Positions 1 through 8,341 of a DNA stretch of 64,000 nucleotides are shown here, piece after piece (position 1 is the first letter of the stretch; each line of letters opens with the position of its first letter). The stretch is from the NCBI GenBank assembly GCA_041649615.1, contig JBAZMT010000001.1, positions 124,001 through 188,000 of the forward strand. The letters are read 5' to 3'. The notes beneath the pieces were generated by a model. The model ran no database searches and was not told the origin of the DNA. It worked only from the letters and a program-made list of their open reading frames with translations. The stretch is from JALOAR01 sp041649615 (GTDB taxonomy: Bacteria > Patescibacteriota > Minisyncoccia > UBA6257 > Colwellbacteraceae). The position numbers and the translations under genes are program-made.

Positions 1-1141
1 GCACGTTCGTCAAAAGAGAAAGACTTCTTTCAATGTAGCTTTTATATATTTCTTTTTTCTTTCTTAAGATTATTTCTTTTTTGCGAGGAACGAAAAATCG
101 CGGAGGAATGGTCATAGTGAGAGCGGCCGGACGCATGCCGTTTAGGTTCTGCGTATTGAACTGCTGGAAAGCGCTCATTGCAGCCTTGAAATTGCTGCCG
201 CTGAAACTATCTTTCTTGTCTATGTAAATTATCCTCGTAATAGTTTCAAAAGCCAGTTTGGACGCTTTAGCGTCTACCGCTCTGATTATTTCGGCGTCTT
301 GAGCGGAAACGCTTTTGGGTTTTTCTTCGGGTTTGTCACTCCACTCGGGAAGTTTTACGGGCGCCAAAACGGCCTCTCTAGTAAATTCCAAAAGTCCGCC
401 AACTACGCCTTTCTTTTCTTCTTTCTTTCCGGACTTTTCAGCGATGACTTTTTTAGCCGCTTCTTTCAATTTGTCGCCGGCCGGACGAACAAGAGTTTGT
501 ATCCACATCCGCTCGTCCGATTTCAGACTGGACATTACTTCGGCTAAAATGGCAATCGGATCAACTTCCTGTTCTTCATATTTTCTTTCGCCGAAGAAGT
601 AAGGATAGGTTTTCATGGGATAAGCGCTGTCTTTGCCCAAGATCATATCGGCTCCCATAATGTCATACTCCTCATTCGGAAGATCGGGCGGAAATTCTTT
701 TATGTAATCTTTATCCGCTTCAAATATTTCCGCTCCCGGATATTCGGCGAATATGGCCGATTCCACGAGGGCGCGATTCTTTTTGTTCGTTCTCAAGAAA
801 AACCTGATGCCTTCTCTTGAAGAAATCATTTCGGCGGAAATCGTTTCTTCAAACTGGCCTTCAAGCCATTTTTTTTCCGGCTTGATACCGAAACTGTATA
901 TCTGATAAAAGCTCGCGAATATTTGTTCCATGGCCTTCGGGAAAGTCTCGTTGTCTTTCGGGAATTTGATCTCCAAAAGGATGTATTCTATGCCCGAGGC
1001 AAATTTATCCTGCGATTCGTCAAGCCACCAATTTTTGAGAAAAATTATGATAAATCTCAAAACCAAAAAGATGGCGATAAGCGTCAGCGCTCCCAAGACA
1101 ATGTCGCCAAAGTACTCCTCTAATCCGGAGAGGAACTCCAT
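1..1141 (-). CDS. DUF8128-like conserved membrane protein, 3' end cut by window edge
   Basis: This reading frame is open from an ATG at 1141 to the left edge, giving 380 residues with the C-terminus missing. It begins MEFLSGLEEYFGD, followed by one hydrophobic segment (about residues 14-35, IVLGALTLIAIFLVLRF). A long soluble region follows, including an acidic/Lys-rich stretch near 240 (EKSGKKEEKK). The pattern resembles the N-terminal part of the DUF8128-type proteins that in CPR genomes precede or are fused to VirB4/TraC-like ATPase domains. The ATPase itself would lie outside the window, so a secretion or pilus role is inference. It starts 5 nt after the stop of the upstream HTH gene and is probably co-transcribed with it. 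Confidence 0.6.
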   Translation of the reverse strand, partial: MEFLSGLEEYFGDIVLGALTLIAIFLVLRFIIIFLKNWWLDESQDKFASGIEYILLEIKFPKDNETFPKAMEQIFASFYQIYSFGIKPEKKWLEGQFEETISAEMISSREGIRFFLRTNKKNRALVESAIFAEYPGAEIFEADKDYIKEFPPDLPNEEYDIMGADMILGKDSAYPMKTYPYFFGERKYEEQEVDPIAILAEVMSSLKSDERMWIQTLVRPAGDKLKEAAKKVIAEKSGKKEEKKGVVGGLLEFTREAVLAPVKLPEWSDKPEEKPKSVSAQDAEIIRAVDAKASKLAFETITRIIYIDKKDSFSGSNFKAAMSAFQQFNTQNLNGMRPAALTMTIPPRFFVPRKKEIILRKKKEIYKSYIERSLSLLTNV

Positions 1142-1146
1142 AGGTT

Positions 1147-1974
1147 TTATTTTAGCTTAAGTCCGTAAGTTCCGCGACCCATAAGGATGAATCGGGGATC
1201 TTTAATAAGCTCGTTGTGAACCGTGGGCGCGTGACTCTTTATCATTCTCGCGATTTCCGTGAAGTGCATCGGTTTTCCTTCTCTCTTCAAGAGAACGAAA
1301 GCTTTGGCGCGGACGGTTTTCGGATTTATTTCTTCCCATTCGGAAAGACCGATGTCGCCGTAGGGACCGACTCCCAGACGCTTGGAAACCTCTAGAAATC
1401 CGAGAATAACGCTTTCTTGGACGTTTTTAGGAATGGATATGGAACGGAGCAATTCATCAAATTGTTCGACAGCCGTGAGATTTCGCGTGATTTCTTCGTG
1501 AATCGTCTCCATTTTCTTCTTCGCTTCGTCGTTTACATACCAATAGCTGTGAAAAACGTTGTTCTCTTCGGAAAAGTAAGGAAATTCCGTGACCCGAAAT
1601 ACGAATCGCGCTTTATTGCCGAAAACATCTCTTTCTTCCGCGGATTTCGCAATGGAATGAAGTTCTTCCATAAACATATCGTCTTTTCTGAGTCCTCCGG
1701 TGGCAAAAAGATGACGTTCGGCGAATTCCTTGAGCGCCGCTACTTCCTCAAAATTACCAATGCTCTTTTTGAGCTCATTTACGGCCTGAGATTCTAACTG
1801 GCGAACGCGTTCTCGCGTGATGCCGTATTTGGCGCCAAGAGCCTGGAGGGTAAAAGTCTTTTTGGATTCAAGGCCAAAACGCTTGTTTAAGATATTTGAA
1901 CTTCGCGCGTCCAAATCGGCGTCTTCAAGCAGCTTTTTGATGAAGTTTTGCATATCCAAACCAGAAAGATTCAT
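1147..1974 (-). CDS. HTH regulator: sigma-70 region 4-like domain plus C-terminal HARE-HTH domain
   Basis: A 275-aa protein. Near residues 45-75 it carries a sigma region 4.2-type helix-turn-helix (LGAKYGITRERVRQLESQAV). The last 60 residues (REGKPMHFTEIARMI through RGTYGLK) look like a HARE-HTH domain, as found in RpoE-delta-like and restriction-associated proteins. No region 2 is present, so it is not a complete sigma factor. I chose the ATG at 1974 rather than a longer frame starting at 2010 because a consensus promoter (TTGACA, 17 bp, TACTAT) lies at 1982-2010 and would be inside the longer frame. That promoter leaves only 7 nt before the ATG, so the message should be leaderless. A role as an accessory transcription regulator is inference. 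Confidence 0.75.
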   Translation of the reverse strand: MNLSGLDMQNFIKKLLEDADLDARSSNILNKRFGLESKKTFTLQALGAKYGITRERVRQLESQAVNELKKSIGNFEEVAALKEFAERHLFATGGLRKDDMFMEELHSIAKSAEERDVFGNKARFVFRVTEFPYFSEENNVFHSYWYVNDEAKKKMETIHEEITRNLTAVEQFDELLRSISIPKNVQESVILGFLEVSKRLGVGPYGDIGLSEWEEINPKTVRAKAFVLLKREGKPMHFTEIARMIKSHAPTVHNELIKDPRFILMGRGTYGLKLK

Positions 1975-1981
1975 GGTTCTG

Positions 1982-2010
1982 ATAGTACAACTTTTTAAAT
2001 TTGATGTCAA
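1982..2010 (-). promoter_or_regulatory. Consensus sigma-70 promoter, leaderless
   Basis: Read on the minus strand, TTGACA (2005-2010) and TACTAT (1982-1987) are separated by exactly 17 bp. The -10 box ends 7 nt before the ATG at 1974, so the expected transcription start is at or next to the start codon. This decides the start of the HTH gene. Confidence 0.8.
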
Positions 2011-2021
2011 ATGAAAGTCCT

Positions 2022-2942
2022 TTATTTTGCCGTTTTACGAGCAGCCCGTTTGGCTTGAAGATCATGCCAAAGGGTTAAAAGCGGGCTTGCGAAGAAAATG
2101 GACGAATAGGTGCCGAAAAACATTCCGATAAGGATGGTAAGGGCAAAATATCTCATGGAAACCGGGCCGAAAATGGACACGATGAGAAGGGCGATCATCG
2201 CGCCCGTCGCGGTAATCAGGGATCTCGTAAAGACTTCGTTTATGCTTCTGTTTGCCGTTTCGTCAAAATCGGCTTTTCCTTTCTGTCCGATAAGTTTTTC
2301 TCTTATGCGGTCAAAGATGACAATCGTGTCCTGAACGGAAAAACCGGCAATCGTTAAGAGAGCGACAATGAAATAGGTGTCTATAGGAATGCCTTTAAAG
2401 TGGCCGAGCGCGGCAAAAAATCCCGCCGGCACTAGAACGTCGTGAACAAGCGAAGCTAAGGTTACAAGCCCGTATTTGTACGATTTAACCGGCCAGGACA
2501 CTTTTCTGAAAGTAAAAGTGACGTAGAGAGCTATAACCAAAACCACGAGGGCGATAATCCATATCGCTTTGTTCCTCAATTCGGAAGAAACGGAAGGTGA
2601 AGTGGTCCCGAAATCAAGTTCTCGCGCTTCGGGATATTCGGATAAAAGAGAATTCTTAAAAGCCGCGTGCTCTTCTTCCGAAATTTCCTTGAATATGAGC
2701 GAATACGATTCCGTAGAGGCGTCATAAGAAACAACCGGTTCTTCAATGCCGAGTTTCGTTTCCGCAAATTCGCGAACGGCGCGTTCATCGGTTCCTGGGA
2801 TGCTTACCTGCCACATGGTGCCGCTCTTGAAATCAATGCCCGGCGTAAATCCAAAAATTGCAATGGAGGCAATCGACAAAGTGATGAGGAGCGCGGAAAA
2901 ACCAATAAACCATTTTCTGTTTCCGATTATGTTTAGTTTCAT
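2022..2942 (-). CDS. secF: Protein translocase subunit SecF
   Basis: SecF (306 aa) is an RND-family membrane protein that works with SecD to drive late steps of protein export. The first hydrophobic segment (WFIGFSALLITLSIASIAIF) is followed by the family motif FTPGIDFKSGTMW. A periplasmic domain follows, then five further membrane segments with VHDVLVPAGFFA, GFSVQDTIVIFDRIRE and a conserved Asn-Arg (NRSINEVFTRSLITA). The ATG at 2942 lies 4 nt after the secD stop; the frame extends further upstream, but only into secD. Length is normal for the family. secD-secF is an operon, so the two subunits are made in equal amounts. Confidence 0.95.
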   Translation of the reverse strand: MKLNIIGNRKWFIGFSALLITLSIASIAIFGFTPGIDFKSGTMWQVSIPGTDERAVREFAETKLGIEEPVVSYDASTESYSLIFKEISEEEHAAFKNSLLSEYPEARELDFGTTSPSVSSELRNKAIWIIALVVLVIALYVTFTFRKVSWPVKSYKYGLVTLASLVHDVLVPAGFFAALGHFKGIPIDTYFIVALLTIAGFSVQDTIVIFDRIREKLIGQKGKADFDETANRSINEVFTRSLITATGAMIALLIVSIFGPVSMRYFALTILIGMFFGTYSSIFFASPLLTLWHDLQAKRAARKTAK

Positions 2943-2946
2943 TTTT

Positions 2947-4233
2947 TTATGCTTGTTTATTGTTTTGTTTTCCCGGGAATACCCGCAGCAAATTTCTCGT
3001 GACAACATAGGTCATCGCGATGTTTATCAAGATACCGACAAGGAGGGTTAAGGCAAATCCTTTAACGAAGCTTGAGGTAAAGAAGTAAAGGATAAGAGCG
3101 GTTAAAACGGTGCCGACGTTTGAATCTCTGATGGAAGACCAGGCAAGACGGAATCCCGATTCTATCGCCTGCGTGTTTTGCGTTCCGCGGCGAAGTTCTT
3201 CTTTAGCCCGTTCAAAGATAAGGATATTGGCGTCAAGCGCCGCTCCGATAGAGAGAATAAAACCGGTGATGCCCGACAAACTCATCGTGAATCCAGGGGT
3301 GAGTTTGAAAATGGCAAGAGAAAAAATAACGTAAAGGATAAGGGAAAGGCCGGCGACAATGCCGCGTTTGCGGTAAATGGCAATGATAAAAGCGATAATC
3401 AAAAGAATGCTTATCACGCCGGCGACAAGAATACGTCCCAACGAGTCTTCGGCCGCGGTCGCGTTTACCGTGCGCTGGTTGCCGAGTTTAATCGGCGCAG
3501 AAAGGGCGCCGGCATTGAACCTTTCAACGAGTTTCTGCGCCGAATCAAGAGTTATTCCTTCGCCGGATATTTGCGCTTTGCCGCCGATTATTTTCTCTTG
3601 GACGACCGGCGCGCTTATGGGGGCACCGTCAAGAAAAATGGCTACTTGTTTGCCTATGTTACGCGCCGTAATTTCTTCAAACAGTTTCGCGCCTTCATCG
3701 TTAAATTCCAAACTTACAACCGGTTGAGATACTCCTTGAGAACTGGTGGCAACGGAAGCGCGTTTGATGTGCCTGCCGGAGAGTTCGGTCGGGTCGCAAA
3801 CAATCGAATCTTCCGTAATTACGCAATTTTCCCTGAAATCAAGAAAAGGGGTTTCCCCTATCTCTTTGACAGCATCAGATATTTCACTGATGCCCGCGAG
3901 TTCAACAAGAAGCTGTCTCGAGTCTCCCTTCTCAATGACGCGAACTCTCGGTTCCGAAACGCCGTAAAGGTCAATTCTTTTTTCAATAACGTCTTTTAGT
4001 CCGTTAGTAACAGCCGTGAAGTCGGCTCTGTCAACGCCCGTAAGGTCAATGTCATAGGTGAGCGCCGTTCCTCCGACAAGATCAAGACCGAGTCTCCAAG
4101 GCAAAAATCTGTTTAAGAAAACATCGGGAACTTTGACCCCGGAGACGACAGTTCCCGGTTCGGGCAAAACAAAAAGAGAAGAAGCGACCGCGAGCAGAAC
4201 GAGCGCAGAGATAAAAATTAGTTTGTGTTTCAT
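2947..4233 (-). CDS. secD: Protein translocase subunit SecD
   Basis: SecD (428 aa) is the partner of SecF in the SecDF export motor. An N-terminal membrane helix (LIFISALVLLAVASSLFVL) precedes the family motif RLGLDLVGGTALTYDIDL near residue 50. The P1 domain follows, with VEKRIDLYGVSEPRVRV-like sequence (here IEKRIDLYGV). The C-terminal half carries five membrane segments with SLSGITGFILSIGAALDANILIFERAKEE split across two of them. The ATG at 4233 follows a leader of roughly 40 nt that begins in a decayed tRNA-linked repeat (4268-4298). A possible -10 (TACAAT) lies 16 nt before the ATG, but the -35 is weak. Confidence 0.95.
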   Translation of the reverse strand: MKHKLIFISALVLLAVASSLFVLPEPGTVVSGVKVPDVFLNRFLPWRLGLDLVGGTALTYDIDLTGVDRADFTAVTNGLKDVIEKRIDLYGVSEPRVRVIEKGDSRQLLVELAGISEISDAVKEIGETPFLDFRENCVITEDSIVCDPTELSGRHIKRASVATSSQGVSQPVVSLEFNDEGAKLFEEITARNIGKQVAIFLDGAPISAPVVQEKIIGGKAQISGEGITLDSAQKLVERFNAGALSAPIKLGNQRTVNATAAEDSLGRILVAGVISILLIIAFIIAIYRKRGIVAGLSLILYVIFSLAIFKLTPGFTMSLSGITGFILSIGAALDANILIFERAKEELRRGTQNTQAIESGFRLAWSSIRDSNVGTVLTALILYFFTSSFVKGFALTLLVGILINIAMTYVVTRNLLRVFPGKQNNKQA

Positions 4234-4267
4234 ATAAAATTACTTGGTAATTGTAGTCCGTCCAGCG

Positions 4268-4298
4268 GTTCTCCCGACCCTCTTGAACGTTCGAGTCC
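4268..4298 (-). repeat. tRNA-linked structured repeat, decayed copy (tRNA-Lys)
   Basis: On the minus strand, downstream of tRNA-Lys, this stretch starts GGACTCGAACGTTCAAG and runs into GGGTCGGGAGAAC. It matches the first 31 nt of the full repeat copies at 13192, 24906 and 25370. GGACTCGAAC is the reverse complement of the T-arm of the tRNA-Lys just upstream, as in the other copies. The two internal hairpins and the duplicated tRNA 3' end are absent, so this is a 5' remnant that has merged into the secD leader. A small hairpin (AATCCT ... AGGATT, about 4312-4331) separates it from the tRNA. Confidence 0.7.
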
Positions 4299-4330
4299 GG
4301 ATGGGCGGAATCCTTCGCTTCGCGGAGGAT

Positions 4331-4405
4331 TGGTCCGCCCAGGAGGACTCGAACCTCCAACTTTCTGCTTAAAAGGCAGCTACTCTACCATTGAGTTATG
4401 GGCGG
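4331..4405 (-). tRNA. tRNA-Lys(TTT)
   Basis: A cloverleaf is visible on the minus strand: acceptor CCGCCCA/TGGGCGG, D-arm ACTC/GAGT, anticodon loop CTTTTAA with anticodon TTT, T-arm GGAGG-TTCGAGT-CCTCC, discriminator A, and an encoded CCA (4331-4333). It sits 15 nt after the dnaJ stop with no obvious promoter, so it may be processed from the chaperone transcript. A decayed copy of the tRNA-linked repeat lies about 30 nt downstream. Confidence 0.93.
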
Positions 4406-4420
4406 AGGCGCAAAAAAATC

Positions 4421-5485
4421 CTACCACTCGTCCTCTAAATCTTCAAGCGTTTTTTTCGTTTTGGGGTTTATTTTTTTCGGCGCTTTAAAATCAAGGAATA
4501 CGACTAAGTCGCCTCCTTTGGCAGCGCCTTCACCCCTCACTCTTATTTCTTTGCGGAGACTTTCCCCCGGAGAAATCGTTATCTCCACGTCTTTCCCAAG
4601 AATGGTCTTAACCGTTATTTTCTTCCCGAGCAAAATGTCGGAAAACTTAACTTCTTTGAAAGTGATAAGATCATCCCCTTCTCTTCTAAACGCTTTGTGA
4701 GGAAGTACGCGCACTCGCGCGTATAAGTCGCCGGTGTCGGCTCCTTTTTCACCCGCTTCTCCCAGTCCTTTGATTTTGATTATTTGTCCGTCCGCCACTC
4801 CGGGATGGATCAATACGTCCGTTTCGCGATCTCCCTTTACCCGTCCTTTACCGCCGCAATTTTTACAGGGATCGATGGGAATTTCGCCGATACCGTCGCA
4901 TTCTCCGCATACGGACACTCGGGAAAAGGCGCCAAGGATCGTTCTTTTCATTTCCCTTATACTTCCGCTCCCGCCGCAAGTCCGGCATTTTGAAAATCCT
5001 TTCTCTGGATTATATCCTTTCCCGTTACATTTAGAACAACTTACAAACGTTTTAAACGAAATGGGCACTTTTATCCCTTTTACGGCTTCTTCAAGAGTAA
5101 TGTTTAAAATCACTTCCGCATCCGATCCTCTCTTTCGCACCGGGCGCGTAAAATTGCCCATACCAATGCCCCCGAATATTCCCTCAAAAATACTCGCCAT
5201 ATCCCCCGCGTCAAAGTTGCTGAAATCAAAATTCATTCCGTTCATCCCGGCGGCTCTCGAAAAGGGATTTCCCGAAAAGTCGGCGGAGCCAAATCGGTCG
5301 TAATTTTCCCTTTTTCCTTTGTCGGACAGAACTTGATATGCCTCGCTTATTTCTTTAAATTTGTCGGCATTTCCACCCGTTTTATCCGGGTGGTATTCGT
5401 GGGCAAGCTTACGGTAAGCCTTTTTTATTTCCTCCTCTGTAGCGTTTTTTTGGACGCCAAGAATATCGTAATAATCTTTTTTCAT
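4421..5485 (-). CDS. dnaJ: Chaperone protein DnaJ
   Basis: DnaJ (354 aa) is the Hsp40 co-chaperone that stimulates DnaK ATPase and delivers clients. The J domain (residues 1-70) contains the HPD motif (YRKLAHEYHPDKTGG). A Gly/Phe-rich linker follows (about 75-120, IFEGIFGGIGMGNF). The zinc domain has four repeats: CSKCNGKG, CRTCGGSG, CGECDGIG and CKNCGGKG. Then come the two substrate-binding beta domains (GDLYARVRVLPHKAFRREGDD). Length is slightly under the usual 370-380 aa. It follows grpE, dnaK and a membrane protein gene on the same strand and is probably in their transcript; no CIRCE heat-shock operator is visible. Confidence 0.96.
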   Translation of the reverse strand: MKKDYYDILGVQKNATEEEIKKAYRKLAHEYHPDKTGGNADKFKEISEAYQVLSDKGKRENYDRFGSADFSGNPFSRAAGMNGMNFDFSNFDAGDMASIFEGIFGGIGMGNFTRPVRKRGSDAEVILNITLEEAVKGIKVPISFKTFVSCSKCNGKGYNPEKGFSKCRTCGGSGSIREMKRTILGAFSRVSVCGECDGIGEIPIDPCKNCGGKGRVKGDRETDVLIHPGVADGQIIKIKGLGEAGEKGADTGDLYARVRVLPHKAFRREGDDLITFKEVKFSDILLGKKITVKTILGKDVEITISPGESLRKEIRVRGEGAAKGGDLVVFLDFKAPKKINPKTKKTLEDLEDEW

Positions 5486-5499
5486 TCGAATTTACGGTT

Positions 5500-6516
5500 T
5501 TATCTCAGTAAAACCACTTCTTTGCTTTTCGGTTCAAAATAAACCTCCGCAAATTTTATCGCAAGGATCAGCTGATAAATTAGAAACGATAGTAACGCGA
5601 CAAGCCATCCCAAGAGCCAGAACGCTCCGCGAACGGCGGTAAAAATAATTATCGTTGCAATGAGAGCCAGATAATTTGAGGGAATCGTTTCAATGACGTC
5701 CTGGAACTTGTCAGTGGCCGCGTTTCTAAAATTTTCCTCAAAGGAAGCGTCAAGATCAATGTTTAATCCGATGTCGTCTCGAAGCATTGTTTCATAATCC
5801 GCAATTTTTTGATCAATTAGTCTCTCTTTCTGGCCTTCCGGCATCAGGGCAAATTCCACGGCGTCCGGTCTTGCAAGGGATTGCCTCGCCGAGATCGTCA
5901 GAAAATCGCGAAAACTCATATTTAGAGTAAATCCCGGAGCGTAATAACCAATCACGGGCGAGGAAACGGAAATCATCCCTCTCACAAATCGTTCCGAGAA
6001 TAAATCTTCCGCTTTAAAATTCCATCCATAGCTTACGGCTATCGCGAGAGCAATAATGGTAAAGGCTCTCGCAAGCACTTTGCCGGAAAATTTGGTGAAA
6101 CTTACTCGCAATGAATTATCCAGTTCTCTTTTTCCGCGCCATATTCCTTCCGTAAGAATAATGACGGAGACAGCCGCAAGAATAATTATGGGGATAAACG
6201 GAATTCTGCCGAAAATGAACAAAGGGAGCGCTAAAAGTACGGAAGAAAACAACGAAACCAAAAAAAGAAACTTTCTGGCTTTAACAAGAACGGGGACGAG
6301 AGTGATAAACGAAGCAAAAACGATTCCTGTCACGATAGCGGAGAAGAAAGACCAGGCAAACAAAGCGTAACCGAACAAAAAAGCGAAAGCCGCGGTAACG
6401 GCGATAACCGCGAAAACTTTAATAGGAGAATAATCCGTTTCGGATATTTCTTCGTTACGCCTGGCCGCCTTCTTTGTTTTCTCCGTTTTCTCCTGAGTCG
6501 GAATTGTTTCCGCCAT
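5500..6516 (-). CDS. Multi-pass membrane protein of unknown function between dnaK and dnaJ
   Basis: A 338-aa protein I do not recognise. A charged N-terminus (about 30 residues rich in Glu/Lys) is followed by three or four membrane segments between about residues 32 and 125 (VFAVIAVTAAFAFLFGYALF; KFLFLVSLFSSVLLALPLFI; FIPIIILAAVSVIIL). Another lies near 150-165. A soluble stretch of about 110 residues follows, then two more segments near the C-terminus. The ATG at 6516 lies inside the end of dnaK (62-nt overlap in another frame) directly after AAAGGAG; no other ATG is near, so the start is uncertain. Its position suggests co-expression with the Hsp70 system; any chaperone role is inference. 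Confidence 0.75.
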   Translation of the reverse strand: MAETIPTQEKTEKTKKAARRNEEISETDYSPIKVFAVIAVTAAFAFLFGYALFAWSFFSAIVTGIVFASFITLVPVLVKARKFLFLVSLFSSVLLALPLFIFGRIPFIPIIILAAVSVIILTEGIWRGKRELDNSLRVSFTKFSGKVLARAFTIIALAIAVSYGWNFKAEDLFSERFVRGMISVSSPVIGYYAPGFTLNMSFRDFLTISARQSLARPDAVEFALMPEGQKERLIDQKIADYETMLRDDIGLNIDLDASFEENFRNAATDKFQDVIETIPSNYLALIATIIIFTAVRGAFWLLGWLVALLSFLIYQLILAIKFAEVYFEPKSKEVVLLR

Positions 6517-8323
6517 CTCCTTTATTGTACAAAGACTCTCCTATTTTTTGAAGCGAAGAAGAAAGCGCGGAAGAAGCGGATTCAATTTTTTCCAAATCTT
6601 CCGAACCGAGTGTGGAACGCAAATCGGATATTTTTTCTTCAATTTCCGATCTAATCGAAGGATCAATTTTACCTTCCGCGTCTTTTAGGGCTTTCTCGGA
6701 AGAATAAACGAGCGCTTCTCCCCTGTTTTTCGCTTCAATGAGTTCTCTTTTTTTCTTATCGCTTTCCGTATTCGCCGCCGCTTCGTTTTTGAGGCGTTCT
6801 ATTTCTTCTTTTGAAAGCGAAGTTTGAGCTTCGACTCTTACCGACTGACTTTTTCCGGTGGCTTTATCGGCGGCTTTGACGCTCAAGATGCCGTTCGCAT
6901 CTATGTCAAAGGAAACTTCTATTTGAGGCATTCCTCTTCTCGCCGGAGGAATTCCGTCAAGAATGAACCGCGCTAAGGTTTTATTGTCTTCCGCCATCGG
7001 ACGTTCTCCCTGCATCACGCGAATTTCAACGGACATCTGATTATCGGCAGCGGTGGAGAATATCTGTGTTTTGGTTGTGGGAACGGTCGTGTTCTTCGGA
7101 ATCATGGGCGTAGCTATTCCTCCTAAAGTTTCAATACTTAAAGTCAAAGGCGTTACGTCCAAAAGAAGAATGTCCTTGACGTCTCCCTGGAAGATGCCTC
7201 CCTGGATGGCGGCTCCTTCGGCCACAACTTCGTCCGGATTTATTCCCCGGCTCGGTTCTTTGCCGAAAAGATTTTTAACCGAAGTCTGGATGGCGGGCAT
7301 TCTTGTCTGGCCGCCGACAAGGATTACCTCGTCAATATCAGAAACGGAAAGACCCGCTTCCTTAACCGTGTCTTCGGTAAGGCGAGCTGCGCGTTCCACG
7401 TATTCCGAAACGAGTTCTTCAAGTTTGGCCCGGGTGATTTTTATCAAAAGATGCTTCGGTCCAGACGAATCGGAAGTAATGTAGGGCAAGTTAATTTCGG
7501 TTTCAATGGAGGAAGAAAGTTCGTGCTTCGCCCGTTCCACCGCTTCTTTCAATCTCTGAAGCGCCAAAGGGTCTTTGGATATGTCTATGCCTTCTTCTTC
7601 CTTGTACTTCGCAACCACGTATTCGTTTAGTTTTTTATCAAAATCGTCGCCTCCCAGGTGCGTGTCTCCTCCGGTCGCTTTGACTTCAACGGTATCGTCT
7701 CCGACTTCAAGGACGGATACGTCAAAAGTGCCGCCGCCGAAGTCGTAAACAACCAATTTTTCGTTCTTTCCGCGATTTAATCCGTAGGCAAGAGCCGCGG
7801 CAGTAGGTTCATTAATTATTCTTTTAACTTTGAATCCGGCTATTTCGCCCGCATTTTTGGTCGCCTGACGTTGCGAGTCGTCAAAATAAGCCGGAACAGT
7901 AATAACCGCTTCTTCTATTCTTTCACCCAATCTCATTTCGGCATCGGCGCGGAGTTTTCCCAAAACCATCGCGGAAATTTCTTCCGGCGTCATCCATTTT
8001 TCGCCGAGTTTGATTTCCACTCCGCCTTCCGCGGATTCTTTAAGTTCATACGGAAGCCATTGTTTGTCGCGTTGCACTTCTTCATCGCTCCATTTACGGC
8101 CGATGAGCCTTTTGACGGAAAAGATGGTGTTCTTGGGATTCGTTATTGATTGGCGCTTCGCCAAAATACCGACGAGACGTTCGTTATTTTTGTTAACGGC
8201 CGCTATTGAAGGAGTGGTTCTCGCTCCTTCGGAAGATTCAATTATTTCCGGTTTGCCGTCACTGCCGACAAAGGCCATGGCCGAATTGGTTGTTCCTAAA
8301 TCTATTCCTATTATTTTTGGCAT
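6455..8323 (-). CDS. dnaK: Chaperone protein DnaK (Hsp70)
   Basis: DnaK (622 aa) is the ATP-dependent Hsp70 that binds unfolded clients together with DnaJ and GrpE. Signature sequences are present in order: IGIDLGTTNSAMAFV (residues 4-18, phosphate-binding loop), VITVPAYFDDSQRQAT, VYDFGGGTFDVSVLEV, ILVGGQTRMPAIQ, then the substrate-binding domain (LLDVTPLTLSIETLGG) and a helical lid. The tail is Asn/Gly/Glu-rich (GDGGNNSDSGENGEN) and does not match the EEVD-like or EEVKDDK ends of well-studied homologues. It starts 18 nt after the grpE stop with no SD sequence, and its end overlaps the following membrane protein gene. Confidence 0.97.
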   Translation of the reverse strand: MPKIIGIDLGTTNSAMAFVGSDGKPEIIESSEGARTTPSIAAVNKNNERLVGILAKRQSITNPKNTIFSVKRLIGRKWSDEEVQRDKQWLPYELKESAEGGVEIKLGEKWMTPEEISAMVLGKLRADAEMRLGERIEEAVITVPAYFDDSQRQATKNAGEIAGFKVKRIINEPTAAALAYGLNRGKNEKLVVYDFGGGTFDVSVLEVGDDTVEVKATGGDTHLGGDDFDKKLNEYVVAKYKEEEGIDISKDPLALQRLKEAVERAKHELSSSIETEINLPYITSDSSGPKHLLIKITRAKLEELVSEYVERAARLTEDTVKEAGLSVSDIDEVILVGGQTRMPAIQTSVKNLFGKEPSRGINPDEVVAEGAAIQGGIFQGDVKDILLLDVTPLTLSIETLGGIATPMIPKNTTVPTTKTQIFSTAADNQMSVEIRVMQGERPMAEDNKTLARFILDGIPPARRGMPQIEVSFDIDANGILSVKAADKATGKSQSVRVEAQTSLSKEEIERLKNEAAANTESDKKKRELIEAKNRGEALVYSSEKALKDAEGKIDPSIRSEIEEKISDLRSTLGSEDLEKIESASSALSSSLQKIGESLYNKGDGGNNSDSGENGENKEGGQA

Positions 8324-8341
8324 TGATTTTATACTGACATT

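Noticed and set aside
3178..3999. 273-aa frame antisense to secD
   Set aside because: secD is certain on the other strand; the frame is Arg/Phe/Asn-rich, as expected from antisense reading.
4082..4488. Reading frames across tRNA-Lys and the repeat remnant on both strands
   Set aside because: They translate tRNA (for example GGLEPPTF) and repeat sequence; no start signals or coding pattern.
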